A stretch of 64,000 nucleotides of DNA. Source: Smaragdicoccus niigatensis DSM 44881 = NBRC 103563 (GTDB lineage: Bacteria > Actinomycetota > Actinomycetes > Mycobacteriales > Mycobacteriaceae). Position numbers and translations under genes: made by a program. Where the stretch lies: assembly GCF_000380645.1 (NCBI RefSeq), contig NZ_AQXZ01000018.1:124001-188000 (forward strand). The letters are read 5' to 3'. The notes below the pieces were generated by a model, which was not told the DNA's origin, ran no database searches, and saw nothing but the letters and a program-made list of their open reading frames with translations. Below are positions 18,550 to 27,343 of this stretch, one piece after another; position 1 is the first letter of the stretch, and each line of letters begins with the position of its first letter.

Positions 18550-19611
18550 ATGCGAATCGGTCTGATCGAGGGCGATGGAATTGGACCGGAAGTCGTCGCG
18601 GCCGCCCGTCAGGTCGTCGACACCGCGCTGGCGAACCACCGGCGGGCCGTCGACTGGGTTCCGCTGCTGCTGGGCCACGCCGCCATCGATGCCCTCGGTT
18701 CGCCGATGCCGGAAGAGACCATCAACGGACTCGACGGGCTTGACGCCTGGATTCTCGGCCCGCACGACAACGTCTCGTACCCTGCCGAGCATCGGGTAGG
18801 GCCGCCGCCCGGCGGATTCATTCGCAAGCGGTACGGGCTCTTCGCGAATATTCGCCCGGCGCGCACGTTCGCTGGTGTGCCGTCGATCGGACGCTCAATG
18901 GATCTGGTCATCGTCCGCGAGAACACCGAGGGTTTCTACAGCGACCGCAATATGTTCGTGGGGTCGGGGGAGTTCATGCCGACCGCCGACGTTGCGATGC
19001 AGGTCGGCGTAGTGACTCGGGCAGCGTGCGAACGGATCGCTCAGATCGCCTTCGAACTCGCACAAAGCCGCCGACGGCAGGTGACGGTGGTGCACAAAGC
19101 GAACGTCCTGCCACTGACGACCGGGCTTTTCCGCGATGTGTGCCGCGAAGTCGGTGAGGCATTTCCCGACGTCGAGTTGGTCGACGAGCACGTCGACGCG
19201 ATGGCTGCCTTGCTCGTGCGCCGCCCCGACGATTTCGATGTCATCGTCACCGAGAACTTGTTCGGCGACATCCTCTCCGATCTCGCGGGGGAGTTGGCCG
19301 GATCGATCGGGCTCTCGGCATCGTTGAACTGCTCGACGACGAAGGCGATGGCCCAGGCTGTCCACGGCGCCGCGCCGACGATCGCCGGTCAGAACCTCGC
19401 GAACCCGGTCGCCACGATCCTGTCGTCTGCGATGTTGTTGCGCTGGTTGAGCATTCGCTTGGAGGACGCGGTCCTCGCGGAGTGTGCCACGTCGATCGAA
19501 GAGGCGACCGCGGTCACCCTCGAGTCCGGCGTTCGCACGCCGGACCTCGGGGCAGCCGCGTCGACGTCGGAGTTCACCGACCGAGTGTGTGCAGCGATCA
19601 GCCGAGGCTGA
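18550..19611 (+). CDS. Isocitrate/isopropylmalate-type decarboxylating dehydrogenase
   Basis: A 353-residue beta-decarboxylating dehydrogenase. The N terminus LIEGDGIGPEVV, the RENTEGFYSDRN loop, VHKANVLPLTTGLF and the metal-binding NLFGDILSDLAGELAG are all present. The loop RENTEGFYS is unlike leuB (which has REL at this point). The enzyme is also not next to leu genes, so tartrate or homoisocitrate-type substrates or NAD-isocitrate activity are all possible. It diverges from the sirtuin gene with only 39 bases between the starts. The exact substrate is unresolved. Confidence 0.8.
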   Translation: MRIGLIEGDGIGPEVVAAARQVVDTALANHRRAVDWVPLLLGHAAIDALGSPMPEETINGLDGLDAWILGPHDNVSYPAEHRVGPPPGGFIRKRYGLFANIRPARTFAGVPSIGRSMDLVIVRENTEGFYSDRNMFVGSGEFMPTADVAMQVGVVTRAACERIAQIAFELAQSRRRQVTVVHKANVLPLTTGLFRDVCREVGEAFPDVELVDEHVDAMAALLVRRPDDFDVIVTENLFGDILSDLAGELAGSIGLSASLNCSTTKAMAQAVHGAAPTIAGQNLANPVATILSSAMLLRWLSIRLEDAVLAECATSIEEATAVTLESGVRTPDLGAAASTSEFTDRVCAAISRG

Positions 19612-19645
19612 TTTCTGCCTCGCGCGCCTTCAGGAAGGCCTGCGA

Positions 19646-20596
19646 TCAGTTGATCACCACGATGATTCCGATCAGCACCCAGCAGTTCGCCGCGAGCCAT
19701 GTCACGAGGTTGGTGACGTCTGGCTGGTTGATTTCGGTTTTGATCGTGGAGATGAAGGCTGGGTTGACGAGCCGGTGGCTGATGGTCAGACCGGCGACAA
19801 CCGCGACGAAGGCGGCGTTGGCGATACCGTTCGCCCAAGCCAGCGAGTACGTCCAGTGTCCGGTGCGGAACTTCGCGATCTCGACCACGACGAACGCGGC
19901 AAGCGTCAGGTAGATCGCGATGATCCAGCCGTGCCAGAGATCGGGGTGGAAGAGCGCGACGCTCTTGCCATCCGCATTGAGCAGGTACGAATGGTCCTTC
20001 TGCCACACCAGGAACACCGCGATCATCGCGATGCCGATGAGGCTCCAGATGAATTCGCCGAGGCCGACCCGGGTGGCCTTGACGTGGTCGGGGAGCTTGT
20101 CCGGCGTCCAATCATCGACAAGTCCCTTGGGGGCCCGGCCTTCCTTGCGTTCGATCAGCGCGAAGACCAACGTGACCCAGAAGAAGATGTGGAACACAAC
20201 CTGGGCCGCGGCTCCGACGCCTTGCCCGACCGCCGCCGAGACTGAACTGTCGGCGATGAGCGCCGACACCGTCGCCACGATGCCGACGATGACCGGCACG
20301 AGCGGAACGAGGGTGCGCAGCAAGGCGACGTAGGACGGGAAGTACTCCGGCCCGATGAGGTGCGCGGGCTTGTCCCGGTACTTCATCGCGAGCACTCTGG
20401 GGTCGCCGAGATCTTTCAGAACTTCACGCTCGGCGTTCTCCGGGGTGATGCCGCCATCGCCGATTCGACCCTCGACGGTGTCGGCGATCGTTCCTCGAAG
20501 CTCTGCGGCGATGTCGGCACGCTGCGCCTCGGGCAGTCGACGAGCGACTTCGGCGATGTAGCGCTCAGAGAGCGTATGGGCAGTGGAACTGGTCAT
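19646..20596 (-). CDS. HAAS-domain multi-pass membrane protein
   Basis: A 316-residue protein with an N-terminal HAAS-like helical domain (residues 10-75, with RYIAEVARRLPEAQRADIAAEL and a GDPRVLA motif) followed by about seven membrane helices. This domain commonly follows PadR regulators and is thought to link them to a membrane partner. The ATG at 20596 overlaps the padR stop by 4 bases, so the two are translationally coupled. Its role is unknown; a sensor or envelope-stress function is inference. Confidence 0.8.
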   Translation of the reverse strand: MTSSTAHTLSERYIAEVARRLPEAQRADIAAELRGTIADTVEGRIGDGGITPENAEREVLKDLGDPRVLAMKYRDKPAHLIGPEYFPSYVALLRTLVPLVPVIVGIVATVSALIADSSVSAAVGQGVGAAAQVVFHIFFWVTLVFALIERKEGRAPKGLVDDWTPDKLPDHVKATRVGLGEFIWSLIGIAMIAVFLVWQKDHSYLLNADGKSVALFHPDLWHGWIIAIYLTLAAFVVVEIAKFRTGHWTYSLAWANGIANAAFVAVVAGLTISHRLVNPAFISTIKTEINQPDVTNLVTWLAANCWVLIGIIVVIN

Positions 20597-20931
20597 CGCT
20601 GGTCTCCTTGCGCAATGGATTTCAGGGTGTTGTCGAGGGTTCGCCATTCGGCGAGAAGGACGTCCAGCAGTTGATTGCCGTCGTCGCTGACCGTGTAGAA
20701 CTTGCGCGGACGAACGTCCTCGGTGTTCCACTCGCTGCGGAGCAACCCTTGCTTCTCGAGGCGGCGAAGGAGGGGATAGAGGGTGTTCGTATCGACCTCG
20801 ACGCCCGCTTTGTTCAGCGTCTCGAGCAGCGAGTATCCGTACTGCGGGGACTGCAGCAACGACAGGCACGCCACGACGACGGTGCCCCTTCGCAGCTCTT
20901 GCAGGTGTCCCGCGAGAATCTCTTCTGTCAC
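20593..20931 (-). CDS. PadR-family transcriptional regulator
   Basis: A 112-residue PadR-type winged-helix repressor. It shows the opening ELRRGTVVVACLSLL, the recognition region GYSLLETLNKAGVEVDTNTLYPLLRRLEKQGLL and the wing PRKFYTVSDDG, with a short C-terminal dimer helix. Forming an ATGA overlap with the HAAS membrane gene is the usual arrangement for this pair. The 60 bases upstream contain TATCGTCTAGCGCGCTAT and a small GTGCG-A-CGCAC palindrome that might serve as its operator. Confidence 0.9.
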   Translation of the reverse strand: MTEEILAGHLQELRRGTVVVACLSLLQSPQYGYSLLETLNKAGVEVDTNTLYPLLRRLEKQGLLRSEWNTEDVRPRKFYTVSDDGNQLLDVLLAEWRTLDNTLKSIAQGDQR

Positions 20932-20993
20932 GAGTCAAACGATGGCGTGCGACGCACACTATCGTCTAGCGCGCTATGAAGTGACGCCAACCA

Positions 20994-22655
20994 TTACGAG
21001 GTCTGACGCGCCATTTCGGCGAGCCATGTGTGTACGAGCGGCACGACCGACGCGCCTTCGCCACTCGCCGACGCCACCCGCTTCATCGAGCCACCGCGGA
21101 TATCGCCGATGGCGAAGACGCCGGGCACCGTGGTCGCCAGGTCCTCCGGCGGAAGGCCGTCGATCCAGGCTTCCTGCGGAACGTCCCGACCGGTGAGCAC
21201 GAATCCGCGGTCGTCCGTGGCGATGGAGCCCGACAGCCAGTCGCAGTGCGGTTCGGCGCCGAGGAGGAGGAACAGCCCGCCCACGGCGATGCGCGTGGTA
21301 TCGCCGGTGCGGGTATCGGTGAGACCGATCCATTCCAGGGAGTCGTCGCCGTCCCCGTCCGTGACCTCCGTGCACGTCTGCACGGTGATGCGGGGGGTGT
21401 GTTTGATCTCGCCGATCAGGTATGCGGACATCGTCTCGTCGAGGCTCGGGCGTCGAACGATCAGGCGTACCGATCGCGCGAAGCGAGCCAGGTGTACCGC
21501 GGCCTGACCAGCGGAGTTGCCCCCACCCACGACCACGACATCGCGGCCGTCCATCTCGCGCGAGGCCGTGAGGGCGGCGCCGTAGTAGACACCCCGGCCG
21601 ACGAGTTCCTCGAGGCGTTCGACGCCGAGCTTTCGGTATGAAACGCCCGTCGCGACAACCACCGACCGTGCGCGAATTCGACCGCCGTCGGTGACGAGTT
21701 CGTGCGGCTCACCCGGCTCGATCGCGGTGACCGGCCATCCGGTGAAGAACTGTGCCCCGAACCGGATCGCCTGGCTGCGGGCACGCTGCGACAAGCGCAT
21801 GCCCGAGATTCCCCGCGGGAAGCCGAGGTAGTTCCGGATCATCGAACTGGTGCCGGCCTGGCCGCCGATCGCGCCGGATTCGAGCACGACCGTCGACAGC
21901 CCCTCGGAGGCGCCGTAGACGGCGGCCGCAAGTCCCGCGGGGCCTGCTCCGACGACGGCGAGGTCGACGACGTCCGGCACGTTGACGTGATCCGGCGAGC
22001 CATACAGCCGCCGGGCGATATCGCTCACCGATCGGGGTACGGCGACGCTCTTGTTCATGGCCCACACGAGCGGATAGCCGCTGTTCTCCGGAGCCAGATC
22101 GCGAATCATGCGGCCGACTTCGCTGTCCGGCGAGTAAACGCGATAGGGCATGCCCATCCGGTCGAAGAAGTCGCGAATCTCCATCACGAGAGTCGAATTG
22201 ACCGGGGTGATGATTTTGGCGGTCACCGCCTCGGGGTCGGGGACCGTCGAGCCCCAGTCCGACAGCATGTCGGTGATCGCGTGGTGGAACTCCTCATCGC
22301 GCGGTCCGCGGGGCATCAGTAGGTACGCGTCGTATTTGCCCTTCGCCATTCCCATTCGCAGGGGCTGTGAATCGCGAAGGAACCGTTCCATCGGCGTGAC
22401 GATCGCACGGCGCGCAGTGGGGACCGCCGCACGCCATTGCGCGAACGCGTGCAGCACGGGGGCGTCCGGCAATTCGGAGTCGCTGACGAACAACGCGACC
22501 AGCCGGCCGCTTTCGACAACGCGCTCGGCCTCTTTGAGCGCCTGTTCGGCCGAACGGGCGGGAATGAGCTCGTAGTCGCGCGCGTACCGCCCGAATTCTT
22601 CGACGAGAAAGTCGGCGTGCTCTTCGGACGTCAGCAGGATCGCAGGTCGCTCCAC
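20994..22655 (-). CDS. Receiver-like domain fused to thioredoxin-reductase-like flavoprotein
   Basis: A 553-residue protein. Residues 1-130 look like a degenerate response-regulator receiver (ILLTSEEHADFLVEEF, then VALFVSDSELPDAP). Residues 135-215 form a thioredoxin-like linker region. Residues 225-550 are an FAD/NADPH thioredoxin-reductase fold with VVGAGPAGLAAAVYGASEG, ATGVSYRKL, VVVVGGGNSAGQAAVHLA and FAIGDIRGGSMKRVASA. The redox CxxC that thioredoxin reductase carries in its NADPH domain is missing: the matching segment reads GAALTASREMDG. Similar fused proteins exist in databases as response regulator/thioredoxin-disulfide reductase. It follows a DCC-type thiol oxidoreductase gene by 33 bases, a possible electron partner. 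Confidence 0.82.
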   Translation of the reverse strand: MERPAILLTSEEHADFLVEEFGRYARDYELIPARSAEQALKEAERVVESGRLVALFVSDSELPDAPVLHAFAQWRAAVPTARRAIVTPMERFLRDSQPLRMGMAKGKYDAYLLMPRGPRDEEFHHAITDMLSDWGSTVPDPEAVTAKIITPVNSTLVMEIRDFFDRMGMPYRVYSPDSEVGRMIRDLAPENSGYPLVWAMNKSVAVPRSVSDIARRLYGSPDHVNVPDVVDLAVVGAGPAGLAAAVYGASEGLSTVVLESGAIGGQAGTSSMIRNYLGFPRGISGMRLSQRARSQAIRFGAQFFTGWPVTAIEPGEPHELVTDGGRIRARSVVVATGVSYRKLGVERLEELVGRGVYYGAALTASREMDGRDVVVVGGGNSAGQAAVHLARFARSVRLIVRRPSLDETMSAYLIGEIKHTPRITVQTCTEVTDGDGDDSLEWIGLTDTRTGDTTRIAVGGLFLLLGAEPHCDWLSGSIATDDRGFVLTGRDVPQEAWIDGLPPEDLATTVPGVFAIGDIRGGSMKRVASASGEGASVVPLVHTWLAEMARQTS

Positions 22656-22688
22656 GATCGGATCATATGGCTAAGACGGGCTGCTCGG

Positions 22689-23099
22689 TCAGGCGAGAAA
22701 GCGCGCGCGTTCCTTCGGAGAGGGGATGTGGCAGCGCGGCGCCCGCTGGAAGCGCTTCCGGTTCCGGGCGATGAAGTCATAAACGAAGTCGCGCAGACGT
22801 TCCGGAAGGAGCAACCCGATCCCCAGCACCGACCACGGCAGACCCAGGAGAATCGCAGTCCGCAGAATGGCATCGGACTTCACGTAGGCGTTTCCGCGAG
22901 CCAGCAGAACGACGGTGTCGGGAGTCTGCGGATCGAGACCGAGTTCCCGGTACAGGTGCTGGCCGGTGTCGGAACCGATTGACAGGAAACGGAACTGGCC
23001 GGGTCGGTCGAGACGGAGAACGAGTCTGACGCTGCCCGTGCACATCGCGCAGTCGCCGTCGTACATCAGGACCGGATCGGGTCCGAGTTCGTCAGGCAT
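22689..23099 (-). CDS. DCC-family thiol-disulfide oxidoreductase (DUF393)
   Basis: A 136-residue thioredoxin-like protein of the DUF393 family, named for its DxDCxxC motif. Here it reads YDGDCAMC (Asp14, Asp16, Cys17, Cys20), followed by the long helical region GLPWSVLGIGLLLPERLRDFVYDFIARNR. The ATG at 23099 gives the usual N terminus. It is 33 bases upstream of a thioredoxin-reductase-like flavoprotein that lacks its own redox Cys pair, so a shared redox pathway is plausible. No direct evidence of partners is in the sequence. Confidence 0.87.
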   Translation of the reverse strand: MPDELGPDPVLMYDGDCAMCTGSVRLVLRLDRPGQFRFLSIGSDTGQHLYRELGLDPQTPDTVVLLARGNAYVKSDAILRTAILLGLPWSVLGIGLLLPERLRDFVYDFIARNRKRFQRAPRCHIPSPKERARFLA

Positions 23100-23191
23100 T
23101 GCGTTCCTCCACGGGTTTCTGCCGCAAACATTCGTGTCGACATTCCGGCTGCTCACCACATTCTCCCATCGAGGATGACACCATTTCTGGC

Positions 23192-23545
23192 GTGCCCATC
23201 GTCCGGACCATCATGCGCTTCGTGTTCCCGGCCGTGGTGGCGCTGTCGATCATGGTGCTGTTCGTGCCGATGCCCCCGGGACCGGCGCACCTGCCGGACA
23301 AGCTGGTGCACATCATCACCTTCGCTGGGCTTGCCGGGAACGGCGTTCTCGCACAGTTTCGGCGTGACTGGCTCGTGGGGGCACTTCTCGCCTACGCGGT
23401 CGGGAGTGAGATCCTGCAGGGGCTGCTTCCGATCCAACGTCACGCGGACTGGCGAGACGCGGTCGCGGACACGGTGGGGATCGTGATCGGGCTGGTTGCC
23501 GGGCACCTCACGAACAAGGCCTTGACGAGGGTGCTGCCGGCTTAA
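23192..23545 (+). CDS. VanZ-like membrane protein
   Basis: A 117-residue protein with four membrane helices of the VanZ-like family. It keeps the family marks LPDKLVHIITFAGLA (Asp, Lys, His), SEILQGLLPIQRHADWRDAVADTVG (Glu, Gln, Arg, Asp), all on one side of the membrane. Start choice is uncertain between GTG 23192 and ATG 23213, because neither has a strong ribosome-binding site. Its TAA stop overlaps the TAA of the convergent CDF gene in the tetranucleotide TTAA. VanZ gives low teicoplanin resistance in enterococci; the role of stand-alone relatives is unknown. Confidence 0.75.
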   Translation: MPIVRTIMRFVFPAVVALSIMVLFVPMPPGPAHLPDKLVHIITFAGLAGNGVLAQFRRDWLVGALLAYAVGSEILQGLLPIQRHADWRDAVADTVGIVIGLVAGHLTNKALTRVLPA

Positions 23546-24498
23546 CGGTGCGCGAGGCTCGGCTCGTCGGGCGCCGACAGCCCGAGGATCGCCTTGACGA
23601 CCCGCGGGTTTCCGTCTTCGATCGCCCTTTCCAGAAAGCGAAGCGTGACCGCGACGTGCGACTCGACGAAGTCGCCGGCGAGGTCGACGCTCGCGATGAG
23701 AATGGTCTGTCGCGGGCCCACGAACTCCATCCGCAGATAGGTGACCCGGTCGATTTGATCCATGCCGAGGAGCGTCGTGAGGGCGGCGCCGCGTAGCTGC
23801 GACGAGGCCTCTTCGCCGAGCAGAAATCTGCGGTTGCGGTCGATCAACACGACGGCGATCACGCCGAGGAGCAGCCCCACGGCGATCGAACCGAGCGCGT
23901 CGGGGATCGGCGACCCGGTCAGTTGGTGCAGGAGAATTCCGACGAAGGCGATGGCGAGACCGACGAGGGCAGCGGCATCTTCGGCGAACACCGCGCGGGT
24001 TGTCGGGTCGGAGGTGCGCATTGCGTGTTCGAGGACCGTGCGATCGGCCTTGCGTGCCTCGCCGCGTAGTTGCCGGATCGCCTGAGTGAACGAAATGCTT
24101 TCCAGGACAAACGAAATGGCCAGCACAATGTAGGCCACGGCGAACTCGGACGACGGCTCAGGCGAGAGGAGCTCCTGCACGCCGTGGGTGATCGAGACCC
24201 CGGCTCCGAGGGCGAACAATCCGAACGCGGCGAACATCGACCAGATGTAGGCCTCCCGTCCATACCCCACCGGATGGGCGGCATCCGGCTTGCGCAGACT
24301 GCGCCGGTTGGCGATGAGGAGCAGGACTTCGTTGCCCGCATCGGCCCACGAGTGCGCTGCTTCGGCGAGCATCGATGCAGAGGCGGTGATGATCGCGGCC
24401 ACCGTCTTGGCCACTGCGATGAGGAGGTTCGCCGCGAACGCGAGGATGACAGTCAGGAGGCTTTCGGACGGGGTGTCGTTCGACGCAGGCGCGGTCAC
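23542..24498 (-). CDS. Cation diffusion facilitator (ZnT9/SLC30A9-like)
   Basis: A 318-residue six-helix CDF exporter that moves Zn, Mn or other divalent ions out of the cytosol by proton antiport. Helix 2 carries AEAAHSWADAGNE with His49 and Asp53. Helix 5 has FAEDAAALVG (Glu173, Asp174), the variant seen in the SLC30A9-like branch rather than the classical second DxxxD. The C-terminal cytosolic domain is present (ERAIEDGNPRVV end). The stop overlaps the VanZ-like stop. The metal is not predictable, and no metalloregulator is adjacent. Confidence 0.87.
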   Translation of the reverse strand: MTAPASNDTPSESLLTVILAFAANLLIAVAKTVAAIITASASMLAEAAHSWADAGNEVLLLIANRRSLRKPDAAHPVGYGREAYIWSMFAAFGLFALGAGVSITHGVQELLSPEPSSEFAVAYIVLAISFVLESISFTQAIRQLRGEARKADRTVLEHAMRTSDPTTRAVFAEDAAALVGLAIAFVGILLHQLTGSPIPDALGSIAVGLLLGVIAVVLIDRNRRFLLGEEASSQLRGAALTTLLGMDQIDRVTYLRMEFVGPRQTILIASVDLAGDFVESHVAVTLRFLERAIEDGNPRVVKAILGLSAPDEPSLAHR

Positions 24499-24540
24499 AA
24501 CACCTAGTAAACCGACACCGGCGACACCGTGCTTGCCATC

Positions 24541-25059
24541 TCAGCGCAACCGCACCATGGGAAACGGCCGAAGCGGATGGCTCACCGCATATTTCGTGAG
24601 TTCCCGGGCCAGGTAGCGGTGGAAACCCGCGTTGGGGAACTCCGCGGACACGGTGGCGATCTGATCCCGGCTCAGTCCGTTGCGGACCAGACCGCGACTG
24701 AAGTCGGTGAGGTCGGCTTTGCGAAAAGCCTCGAGCTCGGGGTCTGCGAACGGCAACAGCGCGTGATGGCCCTCGACGAGCGCAATGGCTCGGCTCGCAT
24801 CCGCGATTCCGAACTGTGGGGCCAGCTCGCGGGCGAGCGCGGCCGACGGTGCGATGTAGTCGACTGTCCCGGCCGTCCACACGCCGAGATCGTGCACTGC
24901 CCAGGCGAGTGCGACGTCCGTATCGAGTGGCTTTCCGGTCAACAGCACGTGGTAATTCGCGGCCCGGAGGACATGGTTGCGGTACGCGTCGTACTGGGCC
25001 CCGAGATCGGACGCATAGCGACCGAGCACGTCGTCGATGACCGCGTTATGTGAGAACAC
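24541..25059 (-). CDS. HD-domain-like phosphohydrolase family protein
   Basis: A 172-residue helical protein with an HD doublet His56-Asp57 in WAVHDLG, an upstream His29, and a downstream EGHHALLP (His98, His99), the layout of HD metal-dependent phosphohydrolases. No other domain is fused. GTG start at 25059. It lies 42 bases from the CDF gene start on the same strand but has no evident link to it. The substrate, possibly a nucleotide, is unknown. Confidence 0.68.
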   Translation of the reverse strand: MFSHNAVIDDVLGRYASDLGAQYDAYRNHVLRAANYHVLLTGKPLDTDVALAWAVHDLGVWTAGTVDYIAPSAALARELAPQFGIADASRAIALVEGHHALLPFADPELEAFRKADLTDFSRGLVRNGLSRDQIATVSAEFPNAGFHRYLARELTKYAVSHPLRPFPMVRLR

Positions 25060-25352
25060 CCTGAGAGTTTCGCACCTCGAGTTTGGCCTGTCGCCGATCC
25101 GGGAAAACGACCCTCCAGTTGTCGTAGCTAGGCGAGGTCGACATGAGGCCGGTGAATATTCTCAGCAACAACGAGCTGAGGGGCGAGTTCTTCGCGTTCG
25201 GCGAGCTCGCGCAGCAGTTGCGCATCGAGGGATTGCAGAGGGCGTCGCGCCATATGGCCGCGCGACAGCGTGCGTGCCTCGGGGAGATGACCCGCCGCGC
25301 CGAGCTGAACTGAACTAATGCCGGCAATCCGCACCTGCAATATCCTGGCAAC
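25060..25352. other. 293-bp intergenic stretch with a candidate small gene
   Basis: Between the divergent HD-like and DUF1707 genes. The only supported content is the 56-codon frame at 25143-25313. No hairpin terminator is expected here, and I see no clear palindromic operator. Confidence 0.5.
25143..25313 (+). CDS. Candidate small protein (56 aa)
   Basis: An ATG preceded by AGGCGAGG at a good distance (25131-25138) opens a 56-codon frame ending in TGA. The product is basic and helical, starting MRPVNILSNNELRG and ending with LGEMTRRAELN. There is no membrane segment; one Cys. I recognise no family. It lies 39 bases before the DUF1707 gene on the same strand and could be its leader gene. Support rests on the ribosome-binding site and position only. 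Confidence 0.4.
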   Translation: MRPVNILSNNELRGEFFAFGELAQQLRIEGLQRASRHMAARQRACLGEMTRRAELN

Positions 25353-25775
25353 GTGACCGACGATCATGTTCGCGCCGCCGACGCCGATCGCGAGCGCATT
25401 GCCGAACGACTTCGATTGGCCGTGGATGAAGGCCGACTGAGTCTTCTCGAATACGACGAGAGACTTCGCCAGCTCTATTCGGCGAAGACCTACGGCGAGC
25501 TCGCGCCGATTCTGGCAGACCTGCCGGCGCGCGTCGAAGCTCCGAAAACTGTTGCGAAACAACCACTTCAGGTTCCGAAGTGGGTCATCATCATGTGGAT
25601 GCCGTGGGCCGCGGTGAACATCATGTGCCTGTTCATCTGGCTCGCGACCGGAGCCGACTATTTCTGGCCGTTCTGGGTCGCCGTTCCGTGGGGATGTGCG
25701 CTACTCATTCCGACCGCGGTCGGCGTTCTGACCCACCGCACGGATGATGACGGACCGCCAGCGATCGAGCAGTAA
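25353..25775 (+). CDS. DUF1707 plus two-helix membrane protein
   Basis: A 140-residue protein with an N-terminal DUF1707 (SHOCT-like) domain, residues 6-60, carrying ADADRERIAERLRLAVDEGRL and YDERLRQLYSAKTYGEL. Two membrane helices follow (about 75-97 and 103-125). This layout is very common in actinobacteria, and the domain is suspected of helping membrane oligomerisation. GTG start. It converges with the amino-acid permease gene; the stops abut. Function is unknown. Confidence 0.85.
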   Translation: MTDDHVRAADADRERIAERLRLAVDEGRLSLLEYDERLRQLYSAKTYGELAPILADLPARVEAPKTVAKQPLQVPKWVIIMWMPWAAVNIMCLFIWLATGADYFWPFWVAVPWGCALLIPTAVGVLTHRTDDDGPPAIEQ

Positions 25776-27284
25776 TCACTCCGCCTCGACCAGCCGTCGA
25801 GGTCCGGTGAACCACTGCCGGGCCGAAATCACCCACCACAGGCCGATCGCGCCGACGGTGCCGGCAAGGGTGATCGGCGCGTAGTTGACGAGGTCCCAGG
25901 TGAAGTCCTCGTGCCAGGGGTAGCCGCGGTCGTCGGTCGGGAGCACGAAGAGAACGCTGATGATGGCGATCCACGCTAGGGCGACGGTATCGACGACTCG
26001 GTAGTGGCGTCCGAGCGTCCATGGGCCACTCGCGAATCCGGACCCGCGACGCAGCCGCAGAGCGATCGGAATTCCGTAGGCGATGTACAGCCCGATGACC
26101 GCGACCGAAGTGGCGGCGTAGTAGGCCGTGGGCGCGTTGGCCGCCGGGACGAGCATCGACGGAACGAGCAGCAGAAACGCGAAACCACAGATGAACCACA
26201 CGGCCGCAACCGGGACACGACGGGCGCTCAACGTCGACCACAGGCGCGACCCGGGGACGGCTCCATCGCGCGCGAAGGCATAGAGCATGCGTGAAGCCGC
26301 GGTGACGGACGCGAACCCGCAGAAGAGTTGGGCGACGGCGGCGATGATGAGCAGGCCGGCCGCCAGCCGTGCATCAAGCGAGTTCTCGAGAATGTAGATG
26401 ACCGGGTAGCCGCTGTTCTGGGCCGGATCCAGTGCCGCGGTGAGGTCCGGAATGGCGAACGTGACCGCGAGGATCAGCACGTATCCGGCGATCGCGGACA
26501 CGATGATCGTGTGGACAACGCCCCATGCCGCCGCGCGTGCGGCGCCCTTGGTTTCCTCGGAAAGGTGGGCGGACGCGTCGTATCCGGTGAACGTGTACTG
26601 GGCGTGCAAGAGCCCGAGAAGGAAGCTGAACGCCACGCCACCGAAGCCGACGCCGCTGTTGTCGACGGTCTGGGTGAAGACGAACGACAGCGATTGATGC
26701 TTCGTGGCGAAGAAGGTCAAGACGCCGACGAAGATCAGCACACCGATGACGTGCCACCAGGCTGAGACGTTGTTGATCGTCGCCGCGAGATGCGGTCGAA
26801 GAATGTTCAGCACGGCGTGGGCGGCGAGCACGAGCGCAAACACGACGAAGATGACGTCGCGGGACGTACCGAAGCCAAGGCCGATGGCGTCGAGCACCGC
26901 GGTCACGAAGATCGCGGCGCCGTAGTCGATCGCCGCGGTGACGGCGATCTGCCCGATGAGGTTGAACCAACCGGTGAACCAGCCCCAGACGGGACCACCC
27001 AGTTCACTTGCCCACCAATACAACCCACCGGCGGTGGGGTAGGCGGACGCGAGCTCGGCCATCGCGAGCCCGACGAACAGCACCATGATCGAGACGAGCG
27101 GCCAGCCCCACGACATCGTGATCGGGCCACCGTTGGCGAGACCGATCCCGTAGCTCGCCAGGCCTCCGGTGAGAATCGAGACGACCGAGAAGCTGATCGC
27201 GAAATTGGAGAATGCCGACCAGGAGCGGTTGAGGTCCTGGTGGTACCCGAGTTGCGCCAGGCGGTCTTCGTCGGAGAGTTCCAT
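25776..27284 (-). CDS. APC-superfamily amino-acid permease
   Basis: A 502-residue transporter with 12 helices of the amino acid/choline (GABA permease/BAT1-like) branch. The opening DLNRSWSAFSNFAISFS and SILTGG, the YPTAGGLYWW motif, and TGYDASAHLSEETKGA are branch hallmarks. The ATG at 27284 is preceded by GGATGGAGGCGGC. It diverges from a cupin gene by 59 bases. Substrates in this branch include GABA, choline-like amines and amino acids; none is fixed by context. Confidence 0.9.
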   Translation of the reverse strand: MELSDEDRLAQLGYHQDLNRSWSAFSNFAISFSVVSILTGGLASYGIGLANGGPITMSWGWPLVSIMVLFVGLAMAELASAYPTAGGLYWWASELGGPVWGWFTGWFNLIGQIAVTAAIDYGAAIFVTAVLDAIGLGFGTSRDVIFVVFALVLAAHAVLNILRPHLAATINNVSAWWHVIGVLIFVGVLTFFATKHQSLSFVFTQTVDNSGVGFGGVAFSFLLGLLHAQYTFTGYDASAHLSEETKGAARAAAWGVVHTIIVSAIAGYVLILAVTFAIPDLTAALDPAQNSGYPVIYILENSLDARLAAGLLIIAAVAQLFCGFASVTAASRMLYAFARDGAVPGSRLWSTLSARRVPVAAVWFICGFAFLLLVPSMLVPAANAPTAYYAATSVAVIGLYIAYGIPIALRLRRGSGFASGPWTLGRHYRVVDTVALAWIAIISVLFVLPTDDRGYPWHEDFTWDLVNYAPITLAGTVGAIGLWWVISARQWFTGPRRLVEAE

Positions 27285-27343
27285 GCCGCCTCCATCCGGA
27301 CCGCTCGGTATGTTTGTTCCAACTATGCGCCGCAGGGGGAACC

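Noticed and set aside
25037-25318. 93-codon frame overlapping the candidate small gene
   Set aside because: It begins inside the divergent HD gene start, has no ribosome-binding site, and is in a different frame from the better-supported 56-codon gene.
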